Positions 1 to 10,100 of a DNA stretch of 32,051 nt are shown one piece after another. The translations under genes were made by a program, and so were the position numbers. The DNA is from Bondarzewia mesenterica. Lineage: Eukaryota; Basidiomycota; Agaricomycetes; Russulales; Bondarzewiaceae. Where the stretch lies: the NCBI GenBank assembly GCA_004802705.1, contig SGPL01000364.1, positions 1 through 32,051 on the forward strand. The letters are read 5' to 3'. Numbering within the stretch: the first letter of the stretch is position 1; each line of letters opens with the position of its first letter. The notes beneath the pieces are model-generated. The model did no database searches and was not told where the DNA came from. It worked only from the letters and a program-made list of their open reading frames with translations.

Positions 1-3000
1 GCCCGGCCGGTCCGAATTCCATCGCCGCTCGCCGTCCCCATCCTGCTGATAACCATACTCGCCGCCGCCGCCTGACCCAAAGTCATTGTTCGCGTTCCAC
101 TCTTGACCATCCCCGAATTCATTGTGTCCACCATTTTGTGAGCTACCGGGAAATGCCGACTGCTGGGCGAGGAGTTGGGCGATGTGTTGGAGCTGCTCCG
201 GGGGCAGAGTTCCCATGGAGGTCACCTGAGAGATAAGGCCCGGGTCGAAGCCCAGTCCCTTAAGACTCGTCTGCCCGAGCGTTGTCGATGAATTTCCAGC
301 GAGCTGGCCGACGAGGTCGGACACCGAGACACCCGCCATGGGCTGATCGGTCGGAGGCGGGGAGAAGAAGAGCATGTCTACTTCCGGTCCCACCAACATT
401 ACGCGCACATTCTCGTCAACCTGCTCCGGTTGTATCTGAATTGCCGGCTCAGCTGGTGAGTCAGGTATCTGCTGCAGCGACAAGTACATCGCGCCCAGCG
501 CTGTCAGCTCGCGCTGCTCCTGTGTCGCCTTCTCTTGACTCTCCTCCCCTCGAGGCCGAACTTCCAAATCCGGTGGCAATTCGACGGCTGGAATTTGTCA
601 TCGTGAGTTTTTGAGTTAAAAGAACCTTTAAGAATTACAAACAGGCTCACATGGTGGCTCAAACCAGTCAATTAACTCTTCGAACAAGTGGGCGTGTAGC
701 GCTGCTCCTTCACCTCGCTCGAGGTCGCGCATATTATGCATAGGATGACTGCCCTGTGTATCGACATGGAGCGAGACGTAATCAATGTCCAATTCAACAG
801 CGAACGCGAGAATTTCGAAGCTGACATTTATGGGATCGTCGTCGTATATGGCTTTCTCGATAAGCTTTACCAATTCGAGCTGACCATCTGGGGCCCATGT
901 TACCACTTTTTTCTTCTTGCCTGACTTTGTCAGTCCTGTCGCTAGTGTCACGCTGACCGATGCCACATTCGCGTTTGATGATGGAGGTGCCGGTGCCGGT
1001 GAAGATTTCCTTGCCTTGGCCATGGCCTTGAGCGCCTCTTGAAAAGGATCGATGGCAGACGGCTGTGCGATATTCGCGTCGAGCTCCTTCTTCACAGCTG
1101 GAGGAGCTGGCGATTTCTTGAAGCTGGGAAGCTTTGGCTTTGGCTTTGGCGCAGAAAAGAAAGACGAATCCGACTTTGATTCCTTGACTGTCGTTGCCTT
1201 TATTTCCTTCTTTACGACCACAGGTTTTGACGACGACGCTGCGGATATGGCCGCTTTCTTTGTTGGCTGCGCTAATTTGGATGAAGGTGGCTCAGAGGCC
1301 TTGCGCTTTCTCGCTAAAGATACAGACATCGTCAATAAGCATGTTCTCAGTGAAATGAACCGACATGACCTACCCTGCGGATCTTCGTCAACGTTCATCG
1401 CGCGTTCGTGCTCTGGCACATACTTTTCGCGCCATTTACGTTCTAAGTTTGATGCCATGTCCTTGACCGCTATAGAACGCAATTGCATGCAGACATTACA
1501 GTTAGATATATTTATTCGTGGTTTTTGCAGAACGAAACCTCATTTTCACACTGAGCGAATAGAGGAAGGAATATCGGTTCGAAAAGAAGACACCCGCGAA
1601 AAATCGCAATCATGGCGTACGCCGTGAAGTAATTAAGTCTCACCGAGAGGAAGGAGTTGTAGTGATGAGGTAGGACGCCAACTCACCAGGGATTAAGGCA
1701 TCTTTGCCTAGCTTCCGTATTGTCCTGCCTACTTTTGAAGCTGCCAATGTCTCGTACGTGAAAGGCAAGCGATCTACAATCTAAGCAGGTTCGATCCAAC
1801 AAACCAGAAACGACAAAGAAAACGGCACCGCAGACGAGATGGGTCAGTCAAAAAAGAGTATTGAACAATGTGTGGAGAAGCCACTCACGTGCAGTAAAGG
1901 CATGATAGTTTCTTGCACCTGCTCATCGTCAGTGTTAGTTGCGCCAGCCTTTAACCATTCCCGAGTAACGTCCATAGCAGTCGAATTCTCCAACCAGGCC
2001 CTGAAGAAATGATTACCTGCATTGTCCCTAATCTTGGTCAAGATCTCCAACCGTGTCTGGGCGTCCACTTCCAGGATGCCGTAATCCGCGATCGGAGAGA
2101 CCAACTGTTGAACCCCACGAGCGCCGGAGAAATTCTTCGGAGAAAGGGATGGCTTCAGAGCTGCCAGAAAAGCATCCTTGCGAGACTGGACAGGGGCTGT
2201 TGCAGTTGCAGGGTTGCTGTAGAATGACGAAGGAGAGATGCCTGTCATCATCGTGGGTGAATGAAGAGCATAGGGGGAGAGCGTGCCCTGGAGCTGGGTT
2301 TGTTGGGAGGTAGGAAAGTGGGAGGATGATTGAATATAAGATAGTGTATTTGGATGGATTTGAGAATAAGAGTACTGCGACGTTGGATGCTGCGCTGGCT
2401 GAGGTGATTGCGATTGAGAAACACTGGGTGAAGATGCGTAAGATTGCGTCGATGTGGAAGTGGGAGCCATGGTCGTCAGTGCTGGGCTGATCATAGTTTC
2501 AGTCAGATGAAGTCTGTCCGGCAGATGATGTGCTCACTCTATCATGGCCTGGCCAGTCGGCGATTGTGGCGATGTCTGGGTGGGCCCGGCAGTGGAGGTG
2601 GTCGCTCCATTCAAGGTGGAATAAGTGGACAAAGGCACCTGACCCGGCTGGTTTGACCAGGATGTTGTGCCATATCCCATTGCATTGTAAGGCCCAGGCA
2701 CAGAAAAGTAGTTCTGTGCAAAATTGAAGAAAGAGTTGGAGGGGGATGCGAGGGACGAAGAGGATGCTTGAGGAACTGGGGATGAAGATAAGGAGATGCC
2801 TTCGCAAAGGCGAGGCGATTTGCAAAAAGGCTCACCCGATAAGTCTCCCAACCCAAAATCGCTCAAATCAATGCTTCCTTGGACGGGCGTGGTCGTCGCA
2901 GCGCCATTCGTTCCGGGCGCGGTCTCTTTCCAGTCAGCAGACGCAAGCCTCTGTACCGACTGTGAATCGGATTGCTGGACCTGCTGCTGAGCCTGCTGTT

Positions 3001-3043
3001 GCTGCTGCTGCAACCATGCTGTCGCACTGGAGTATATGTCCAT
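1..3043 (-). CDS. PNUTS-like PP1-regulatory protein with TFIIS N-terminal (LW) domain, 3' end outside window
   Basis: Seven coding exons are visible: 3043-2836, 2775-2538, 2486-1889, 1780-1687, 1469-1374, 1313-651 and 587 to beyond position 1. They join in frame into 828 codons with no internal stop. The start MDIYSSATAWLQQQ opens a Gln-rich N-terminus, followed by a Ser/Thr/Gln/Pro-rich stretch. Residues about 285-405 form a helical TFIIS N-terminal-type domain (key pieces YGILEVDAQTRLEILTKI, FFRAWLENST, LPFTYETL, ASNLERKW). A Lys-rich linker leads to VVTWAPDGQLE near residue 548, which resembles the RVxF PP1-docking motif and following segment of animal PNUTS (PPP1R10). The visible C-terminus is Gly/Gln/Asp-rich. 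PNUTS targets PP1 phosphatase to RNA polymerase II and chromatin; that role is inferred here from domain order. A C-terminal CCCH zinc finger, as in PNUTS, could lie off the window. It is divergent from the HMG gene. Confidence 0.8.
895..906 (-). other. PP1-docking RVxF-type motif (VVTW)
   Basis: The codons for V-V-T-W follow four lysines and precede APDGQLELVKL. PNUTS proteins carry a T/S-V-T-W docking core at the equivalent place, followed by a Gly-Lys/Gln-Leu segment. The match is by eye and the PP1 interaction is inferred. Confidence 0.6.
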
Positions 3044-3708
3044 CTGTCGACTGCTTTTTTTTCCCGCACAACGCGCTCTTAGCTGGTGGCAACAATACAA
3101 GGGCTTATTTTTGTGCAATCCGAGGCGCAAAAGAGAAGAGAAGGACCACAGTAGGGTAGAACAACGAATCTGCCACTGAACAGCACGTTTTGGTGTTACT
3201 TTGGCTGGCGTTTCGTCCTTCAAAAGCTGCGTTGGTGGTCAACCGGCCTGGCCATTCCAAGACGCTCCCTTATGACCAACAACTCCGCTTCAGTCTCCGC
3301 TTTGATTAGCTTTTCACACAAGTCACAAGCTCCAGACAGCGATTTCGTAGTCTACTACACGAGCGTTCTAAGGCACTTCATACCGGGATGCCTTCTATTC
3401 GATTCCGGCAGTGATGTTTCTAGTAAACGCAAGGCTACAAAAAATGGTTGGAAGACATGGCATGCTTGTATGCGTGCGGCTGGGGACGGTACGACGTGGT
3501 ACAATAGAAGAGACTACTATGTACTAGTCAGACGGTTCATTGATCTGTAACGTGGCTTGAACCTAATCCTTAGTAGCCCTACAAATAGGGGATCAACAAG
3601 CCTACTAGTCTCCCTGCGTTTTTCCCTTCAACGCCCACCTTACAAAGTCAACAACCCCGCTTTTGACCTCTACTCATCGCGTCGCGTCGCGTGCCGCACT
3701 TCCACAAC
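3044..3708. other. Divergent intergenic region, PNUTS-like / HMG-box genes
   Basis: These 665 bases separate two divergent start codons and must hold both promoters and 5' UTRs. I see a T-run next to the PNUTS-like start (about 3054-3062) and repeated GCGTC units at about 3678-3692 just before the HMG start. No supported gene, TATA box or RNA was seen. Open frames here have no recognisable content. Confidence 0.5.
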
Positions 3709-4711
3709 ATGGCTAACATTCCTGACGGTGCTCATCTTGAGTACCAAAGATCACAGGTTCGTCGTCGCTCTTTTCACAACGCGAGTCTTTGGCGTCCTCA
3801 TCGTCTCCCGCCTTCCCTCCCCGTAGCTCATTGGCAGCCTAGGTGCTGTAGCTGACACCATGCGCAACTGTGCTTCTATCGCAGATCAGTTCTCCCAGAT
3901 GCTTGCTCATGGCCATATCAACTTTAACGGCACCCCACCTCTCCACATGATGACCCCCGGCGTGAACGACCCAAAGCAATATCCCTTTGTTCTTCCCTCT
4001 CTCGCTGCCGCGCAACCCGAGCGTACCAAACGCAAAAAGGACGATGCTCCAGAGGAGGATGGAAAGAAAAAGAGACGCGTTATAAAGAAACCCAAGGACC
4101 CGAATGCCCCTAAGCGTCCTGCTTCTTCATATATTTTCTTCCAAAACGAGATTCGCTCTCAACTCAAGAGCAAGTACCCCGAGATGACGCAGCATGAACT
4201 ACTGATGCGAATCTCGAAGCAATGGAGTGAAATGACGCAGGAGCAGAAAGACGTGCGTTTGACTGACCTCTGGCTTGGCTTCGATGACCGCTCATGTTTC
4301 TGCAGATTTATGAGTCGAAACAGGCGGCTGCAAAAGCGAAATATGAGGCTGAGAAAAAGGTATACGAGGCACGCAACGACGTGACGAGCCCTGTCGCGGT
4401 CGCTCCTGTCCCCGTCCCCATACCCGAGACGCCTTCGCCCGTAATCGTGAGATTTACCGCGATCACACAGCGTTCGCATTGACTTACCGCCATCTCCGCA
4501 GACGAAAGCCGCGGTCGTTGAGAGTTCCGCGGAGAGCTCTGAAGAAGAGGCCAGTGATGAGGAGTCGAGTTCGCCGTCCTCGTCGTCTTCTGAGGAAGAG
4601 CCAAAGAAACGATTGCCTGTAAAGACCAAGGCGACACCTGTCACGCCTGCGCCCAAGACTGTCGCCACGCCTGCGACAAAGGAGAAGAAGCACAAAAAAT
4701 CCAAGGCTTGA
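3709..4711 (+). CDS. HMG-box protein with acidic-serine and lysine-rich tail
   Basis: Four exons (3709-3756, 3827-4252, 4306-4446, 4502-4711) give 274 residues. Start MANIPDGAHLEYQRSQ is followed by a helical segment (LIGSLGAVADTMRN...FSQMLAHG) and a basic linker KKKRRVIKKPKDPNAPKRP. One HMG box covers about residues 108-170 (PKRPASSYIFFQNEIR, MTQHELLMRISKQWSEM, KAKYEAEKKVYEARN), split by an intron between helices 2 and 3. The tail has a Ser/Glu stretch of the kind CK2 phosphorylates, then a Lys/Thr/Pro-rich end (KEKKHKKSKA). The box is closest in style to HMGB/Nhp6/Hmo1 DNA-bending proteins, so a nuclear chromatin role is inferred. The N-terminal extension makes it longer than Nhp6. Which paralogue it is cannot be decided here. 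Confidence 0.85.
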
Positions 4712-5062
4712 GCTTGAGCTGGAACCTGGGAGGGTCTTGTTGAGAATGACGCAGAACTCTTCGATATCGTATTCATTACCTATTGTGTCTCTGGTGATCT
4801 CGATCTGCTGGCTGATGGAAGTAGTACGTTTACAGTTCTTTAGTGCCTTTGTCTTGTCCTTCGTTTGAGGTTCGAATTGCATGACGTTTGCTCCCTTCCC
4901 TTTGCTTATGTGCGCTTGTTCGTGCAAACGCAGTTCAGCCGCCCGTCACTTGTACAAGTAAGTCAGGTCACCTTAGCAAGCTGGATGGCAGTGGCCTGAC
5001 TGTCAGGAAATGCGATTCGGCTTGCCGGCCGGACCTCCGGGACGAACAGGCTTGGTATGTAG

Positions 5063-5067
5063 ATTGG
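5063..5067 (-). promoter_or_regulatory. Inverted CCAAT box upstream of WW-domain gene
   Basis: ATTGG within AGATTGGGCGG lies 31 bases upstream of a TATA box and 87 bases before the start codon, a reasonable spacing for an HAP/NF-Y site. Pattern match only. Confidence 0.35.
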
Positions 5068-5093
5068 GCGGAGAGAGGTTCCGGAGAGAGGCG

Positions 5094-5100
5094 TATATAA
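5094..5100 (+). promoter_or_regulatory. TATA box of WW-domain gene
   Basis: TATATAA in the context GCGTATATAAGTC lies 54 bases upstream of the ATG at 5154. This allows a transcription start about 25-30 bases downstream and a short 5' UTR. It is the clearest core promoter in the window. Confidence 0.55.
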
Positions 5101-5153
5101 GTCGTCATATCTACCTCTGCTCGCGCTCACTCTCTCCTGCTCATCGATTGACT

Positions 5154-6208
5154 ATGTCCCAGCCTCCACCTTACGGGGCTCCGCCTCCTCCTGTGAATTC
5201 AGATAGACGAGACCTTCCTACAGGATGGGTCTCTCGTTATGATGACCGGTACGTATAGAGACCAGAGACGACCTTGGCTTTCTGATCGACTGATGACCCA
5301 TCGTGTTCGCAGCTATCGGCAATGGTGCGTCTTCCTTCGAGTCATTCTTCTTCAAAGAAATTAAGAACAATCACTACTTATGATCAGGTACTACATAGAT
5401 ACACGTCAAAGCCCACCACGTTCGTCCTGGGAGCATCCACTCGGCCCTCCCCCCTCCGCACCCCCTCCCCAGGGTGGCTACGTGCCAACCCCCGGTTCCC
5501 CTCTCAATCGTTCCCCTCAAGGTCCTTCGGGATATCAAGGTAGTGGTCCTGCATATCCACAGCAACAGCAATGGAACCAACCACCGCAAGGCCAAGGCGG
5601 TTGGAATGGGCCTGGTGGCTATCAAGGTGGTGGCTATCAGTACGGAGGCCAGCCTGGTTATCAATCGCAAGGCCAACCGTGGAACGGACAGCAATCAGGC
5701 TACAGCGCCCCTCCGCCGCAAGGTGGATGGGGCGGTGCGCAAGGAAACTGGCAGCAGTCGGCTCCGCCGCAGCAAGGTGAGTCAGGATTCGGACTTGGAA
5801 TGTTGTGGTCTTTAATAGTGTATAATCACACAGGCTATTATGGAGGACAGCCTCAGCCTGTGCAGCAGCAGCAGCAAGCGTCACGGGGCAGAGGCGGTGG
5901 GATAGGGTTGGGAACAGCGGCTCTTATCGGTGCGTAGCTTACCGTGACAGATCCGAGATGCATCTGCTGATATGACTTGTCGACAGGCGGCGGTGGTTTG
6001 CTCGCAGGCGGCTTGTTAGCGGATGCATTTGAGAATCATGAGGATCACGAGCAGGAAGAAGCATACCAAGATGGTGATATTATTACATTCTTGCAGGCTT
6101 GCTTAATTGCTGACCCGTTTTGTATCAGGCTATCAAGACGGCCAGCAGAATGACTTCGGCGGCGGCGGCGGTTTTGACGGTGGATTCGACGACGGCGGCG
6201 GGTGGTGA
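5154..6208 (+). CDS. WW-domain protein with Gln/Gly/Pro-rich low-complexity region
   Basis: Six exons give about 255 residues. The Pro-rich start MSQPPPYGAPPPP leads into a WW domain at about residues 20-50: LPTGWVSRYDDR, then YRQW encoded by a 12-base microexon (5313-5324), then YYIDTRQSPPRSSWEHP. The two signature tryptophans (GW and SWEHP) and the central YY are present. Next come some 120 residues rich in Gly, Gln, Pro, Tyr and Trp (QGGW/GYQ repeats), a glycine-spaced hydrophobic segment (GLGTAALIGGGGLLAGGLLAD), a His/Glu patch and a Gly/Asp-rich end. WW domains bind Pro-rich ligands such as PPxY. The rest resembles fungal and plant glycine/proline-rich proteins of unknown role. Partner and location are unknown; the hydrophobic segment could be a membrane or self-association helix. 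Confidence 0.85.
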
Positions 6209-7176
6209 ACGGAATTTGCCTATGAACGATCAGTATATCCTCTATTTTGCGTTCTGTTCCTCTTTCGTGCTATTTTTCTCTCGCCCTCACATGCTTTTTT
6301 ATGATTGCGAGGTGCCCTCTGCTGTCTACGGATCGGAATCAATTTCGTTGTATGTACCCATATAGCATATCGGAGTCGCGATGTAGAACGGACTGAGAAG
6401 AACGGGTGCTTTGCGACGTGAAAGGCAAATCCAGGGACATACTAATCGCAAGACTGACTTCGAGAGGCGCTCGGAGATATTTCTGTCTGGAGTGACCACA
6501 ACCAAACGCCCATGGTGTGAAATTGAACAACCTTGTAGGCATGTGCAGAACCTCCGATGCAAGGCACTGTGCAGGCCTCAAGGCAGTGGGGCTGCTTCGT
6601 GAAGAGAAGGCAATAGCATATTGGTATAGGGCCTACTTGGTGCCAGGCCGAGAGCATCAGATGGCGAGAAAGCTTGGATATACTTGTTTTGACCGGGTTG
6701 CAGCCAGTCGGGTTCATCCATGACACGCCTCGACCAGAGCGACATCACATGGGAGGAACGTGTGCTCAAGCTTCGGAGATTTGGAAAGCAGAGTGACTGT
6801 GTGTAAGTATGTTTTGAGATGAGCAGCTGACAGGGTGTTCGATAAGTTCGCAATCATGAGTTCGCATCTTGAACTTGATGTTGAAGTACGTCCTAGATTC
6901 GTTCAAGTTTGGCATATCTCGGAACATGACGGCCATAGTCAGGCATGGGCTCCGAACTGTGGCTGCGGCGGTGGGCCGGTGGCTGAGTTGTCGCGATTGT
7001 GGCACTTACAAGCGGAGAATCTCGGCCGACGCCGAACGCGGAATCGCGTCGGGTCGCGTTAATTTGTGAGTCTCACTCTCCCAGGTTGATACCAGTGACC
7101 CGCGTCTACGCAATACAAGTCGCCTAATTCGCTCTCGAGCTCTCTTTTCCCTTCATTTCACGGGTTTCAGAACGAG
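6209..7176. other. Long intergenic region before RAD16
   Basis: These 968 bases hold the WW-gene 3' UTR and the RAD16 promoter. Both strands have short open frames (for example 6766-7005 minus and 6869-7069 plus), but none has a recognisable domain or a plausible exon chain. No TATA box or RNA gene was recognised. Confidence 0.4.
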
Positions 7177-10100
7177 ATGGCGCCTCGCACCCGAAAACGC
7201 GCACGTTCGCCCTCGACGCCTTCAATGTCGGCGACGGCGACCCCAACAACAGTCGCGTCAGCACTGTTCAGTGGCAGTAAAAGAGCCTCCGCCAATGCGA
7301 CCCCTGCTACAAGCAACATCGACGAGGACGAGAAGGACAGTCTTCCTCAACCGAAAGCAACGGGTAGGCTAACTAGAGCTGCCGCCACCAAGGGCGCAAA
7401 GAAACGGGCCGCGCAAAGTGATGACGATGAGGATCAACCCCTCTCCAAACCGCCCAACAAAAAGCGTGCGATGGCGAAGACTGCATACGTCGAGGTGCCA
7501 CGCAAGTCCAACAAGGGTAAAGTAAGTGTAAGTGGATCCTCTTCATTTTTCCATACTCAACCAATCAACCCAATAATAGTCTGTCAAACTCGCTCCCAAA
7601 GACAAGGGTAAGGGGAAAGCAAAGGCAGAGTTACCTCCAACTCCCGTCGCGGACTCGGAGGACGAGATTGTCCCGGACTCAGAGGATGGGCTCGAATACG
7701 ACGAGAACGCCTCGCTTGATGAGTCCCTGGACAGTGGTTCTGAATTCGAAGATGAAGACGCTGCCTCTGACTTTGAAGATCAAGATGATGAAGACGAAGA
7801 ATATGACATGAAGCCCCGCAAGTCTTCCAGAAAAATAGTGACCAACGTTGAGGAGGATGATCTTGATGCCGTGATGATAGATGCTGCCATCCAGGATTCC
7901 CTCCATACTTTGGCCGTAGAGACCAGCGTGCTTGTCGGCGTGTCAAGCGCTGGTGCGGGCTCCTCATCATTTCGCGCAGCGAACACTCCCGCTACACGTG
8001 CAGCTCAGGCAGCCTTGCGCCGTTTGGCTCAAGATCGTGGCGAAGATCACTTTGAACAGTACCCTTCCGAGGACGAAGCTGCGTTATCTGAGTTATCCTC
8101 TTTTACCGCCGAAGATGCGCCGTTGGCTGTGCAGGGCAAGGGCAAAGCCCGGGCAAAGGGGGGGAAAGCTGCCAAACCAGCCGACGCTTCCAAGCAAAAG
8201 GGACTGACTACTCAAGAGAAAAGAAGGACTAAGAAAGAGGAACAAAAGGAGGAGCGACGGATCAGGAGAGAGGAGAAGGAGGGGCGGAAGAAAAGAAGAG
8301 AAGAGCAGAGGGAGGAGCGGAGGATCGCGCGCCTTATGAAGTATTGCGGTAAGAAGGAAGAGCGAGAGATGGTCCGAAGGCTCGGTCGCAAGTTGACTTA
8401 CGTGCGTACCTCTCCTCTATGTATTATTGCGTGGACTGAATTTCTATCGATCCCTTGTGTAGGCTGAAAAGTCGACGATAGCTCTGCACCATCACCACTC
8501 CGAGCTGCGGAACGCTTGGGGTGACTTGGAGGCAACCATGCAATTAATCGAGCCTAAGAAGGCTGAGCAGCCAGCGGGTCTTAAGGTCACGCTCCTCCCT
8601 TTCCAGCAAGAGTCGCTTTACTGGATGCGAAAGCAAGAATTCGGGCCATACTCAGGGGGCATGTTGGCAGTACGTGCATCTGTCACTTGTTCAGCACTCT
8701 GCATCTCATGACCTTTGACGCTTTGACTGACAGGATGAGATGGGGTAAGCTTTCTAAATTGTATCTTCCCCATATGACGGAATTGACACATTCCAGAATG
8801 GGCAAAACGATCCAAATCATCTCTTTACTCGTCTCGGAATCCGCGAGGCCCAACCTCGTTGTCGCGTACGTTTTTGTCTGTTATCTATACTCCTATCTAA
8901 TGCCGCTGCACCAGGCCCACCGTTGCGATCATGCAATGGCGTAATGAGATCGCAGCACACACAGACGGCATGAAGGTACTCGTGTGGCACGGTTCTGGGC
9001 GTGAATCAGACGCGCAAAAGCTCAAGAAGTACGATGTCGTGCTTACGACGTACGCCGTACTCGAGAGCTGTTTCCGCAAACAGCACTCGGGTTTCAAAAG
9101 GAAGGGCCAGATCATAAAGGAAGAGTCGCCATTGCATTCGGTCGAATGGCACCGTGTCATTGTAAGTTTGGAGTATTGACCATCTTATCAGACCCAGTGA
9201 CCAATTGCTTGCATTGAATCAGCTGGATGAGGCCCATAATATCAAGGAACGTGCAACCAACACGGCTAAAGCGGCGTTCGAGTTACAAGCAAAATTTAGG
9301 TGGTGCCTTTCTGGGACGCCGTTGCAGAACCGTGTCGGCGAACTGTACAGTTTGGTCAGATTCTTGGGAGGAGACCCATTCTCTTATTATTTCTGTGCGT
9401 GCTGTTTCTACATTTACTTCGTACCGTTTCCGACATAGCGTGCTGCAGGTAAAAAATGCAATTGTAAGTCCTTGCATTGGAGATTCTCAGACAAAAGGAC
9501 CTGTGACGGTACGTCGGCCAAAATTTGCACACCAATCGACTTCCACAATTTTCTTTAGATTGCGGTCACAGCCCGATGCAACACACCTGTTTCTGGAACA
9601 ACGAGATCCTGACGCCCATCCAAAAGCACGGTATGGTAGGTCCAGGAAAAGTCGCCTTCAAGAAGCTACACATTCTACTTGATCGGATCATGCTGCGGCG
9701 CACCAAACTCGAGCGGGCAGATGACCTGGACTTGCCGCCCCGCACAGTCATTGTGCGGCGTGATCTTTTCAGCCCCGAGGAGAAGGAGCTGTATCTTAGT
9801 CTATTCTCGGAGTCGAAGAGGCAGTTCAGCACCTACCTCGATGCTGGAACTTTACTCAACAGTACGTTTTACTCGTCGAGACTCGTGTTCGAAATGTCGA
9901 GCTGACGCTGAGTCCGCAAAAGACTACTCGAATATCTTCAGTTTGCTCACGCGGATGCGGCAGATGGCGTGCCATCCGGATCTTGTCATTCGGAGTAAGA
10001 CCAACGCCTTTCTACCTAAGGATGAGGTCGACGAGGCGACTGTTTGTCGGATTTGCAATGATATCGCGGAGGACGCTATTCAAGCCAAATGCAGGCACAT

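Larger units (their letters stand above)
4712..5153. other. Intergenic: HMG 3' UTR and WW-gene promoter
   Basis: These 442 bases lie between tandem plus-strand genes. The left part is the HMG 3' end. The right part carries an inverted CCAAT and a TATA box, listed separately. No further gene was seen. Confidence 0.5.

Noticed and set aside
1780..1800. GGTTCGATCC, a match to the tRNA B-box
   Set aside because: No A-box, anticodon arm or acceptor stem fits around it, and it lies at an intron/exon border of the PNUTS-like gene on the other strand.
6326..7069. Several overlapping frames of 60-95 codons on both strands upstream of RAD16
   Set aside because: Compositions look random, no domain is recognisable and no splice chain links them.
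9436..9450. Using the earlier acceptor (ACATAG) for the RAD16 intron before the zinc insert
   Set aside because: It gives a non-conserved sequence; the acceptor CTGCAG yields [16 protein letters not shown], which matches Rad16 family proteins.
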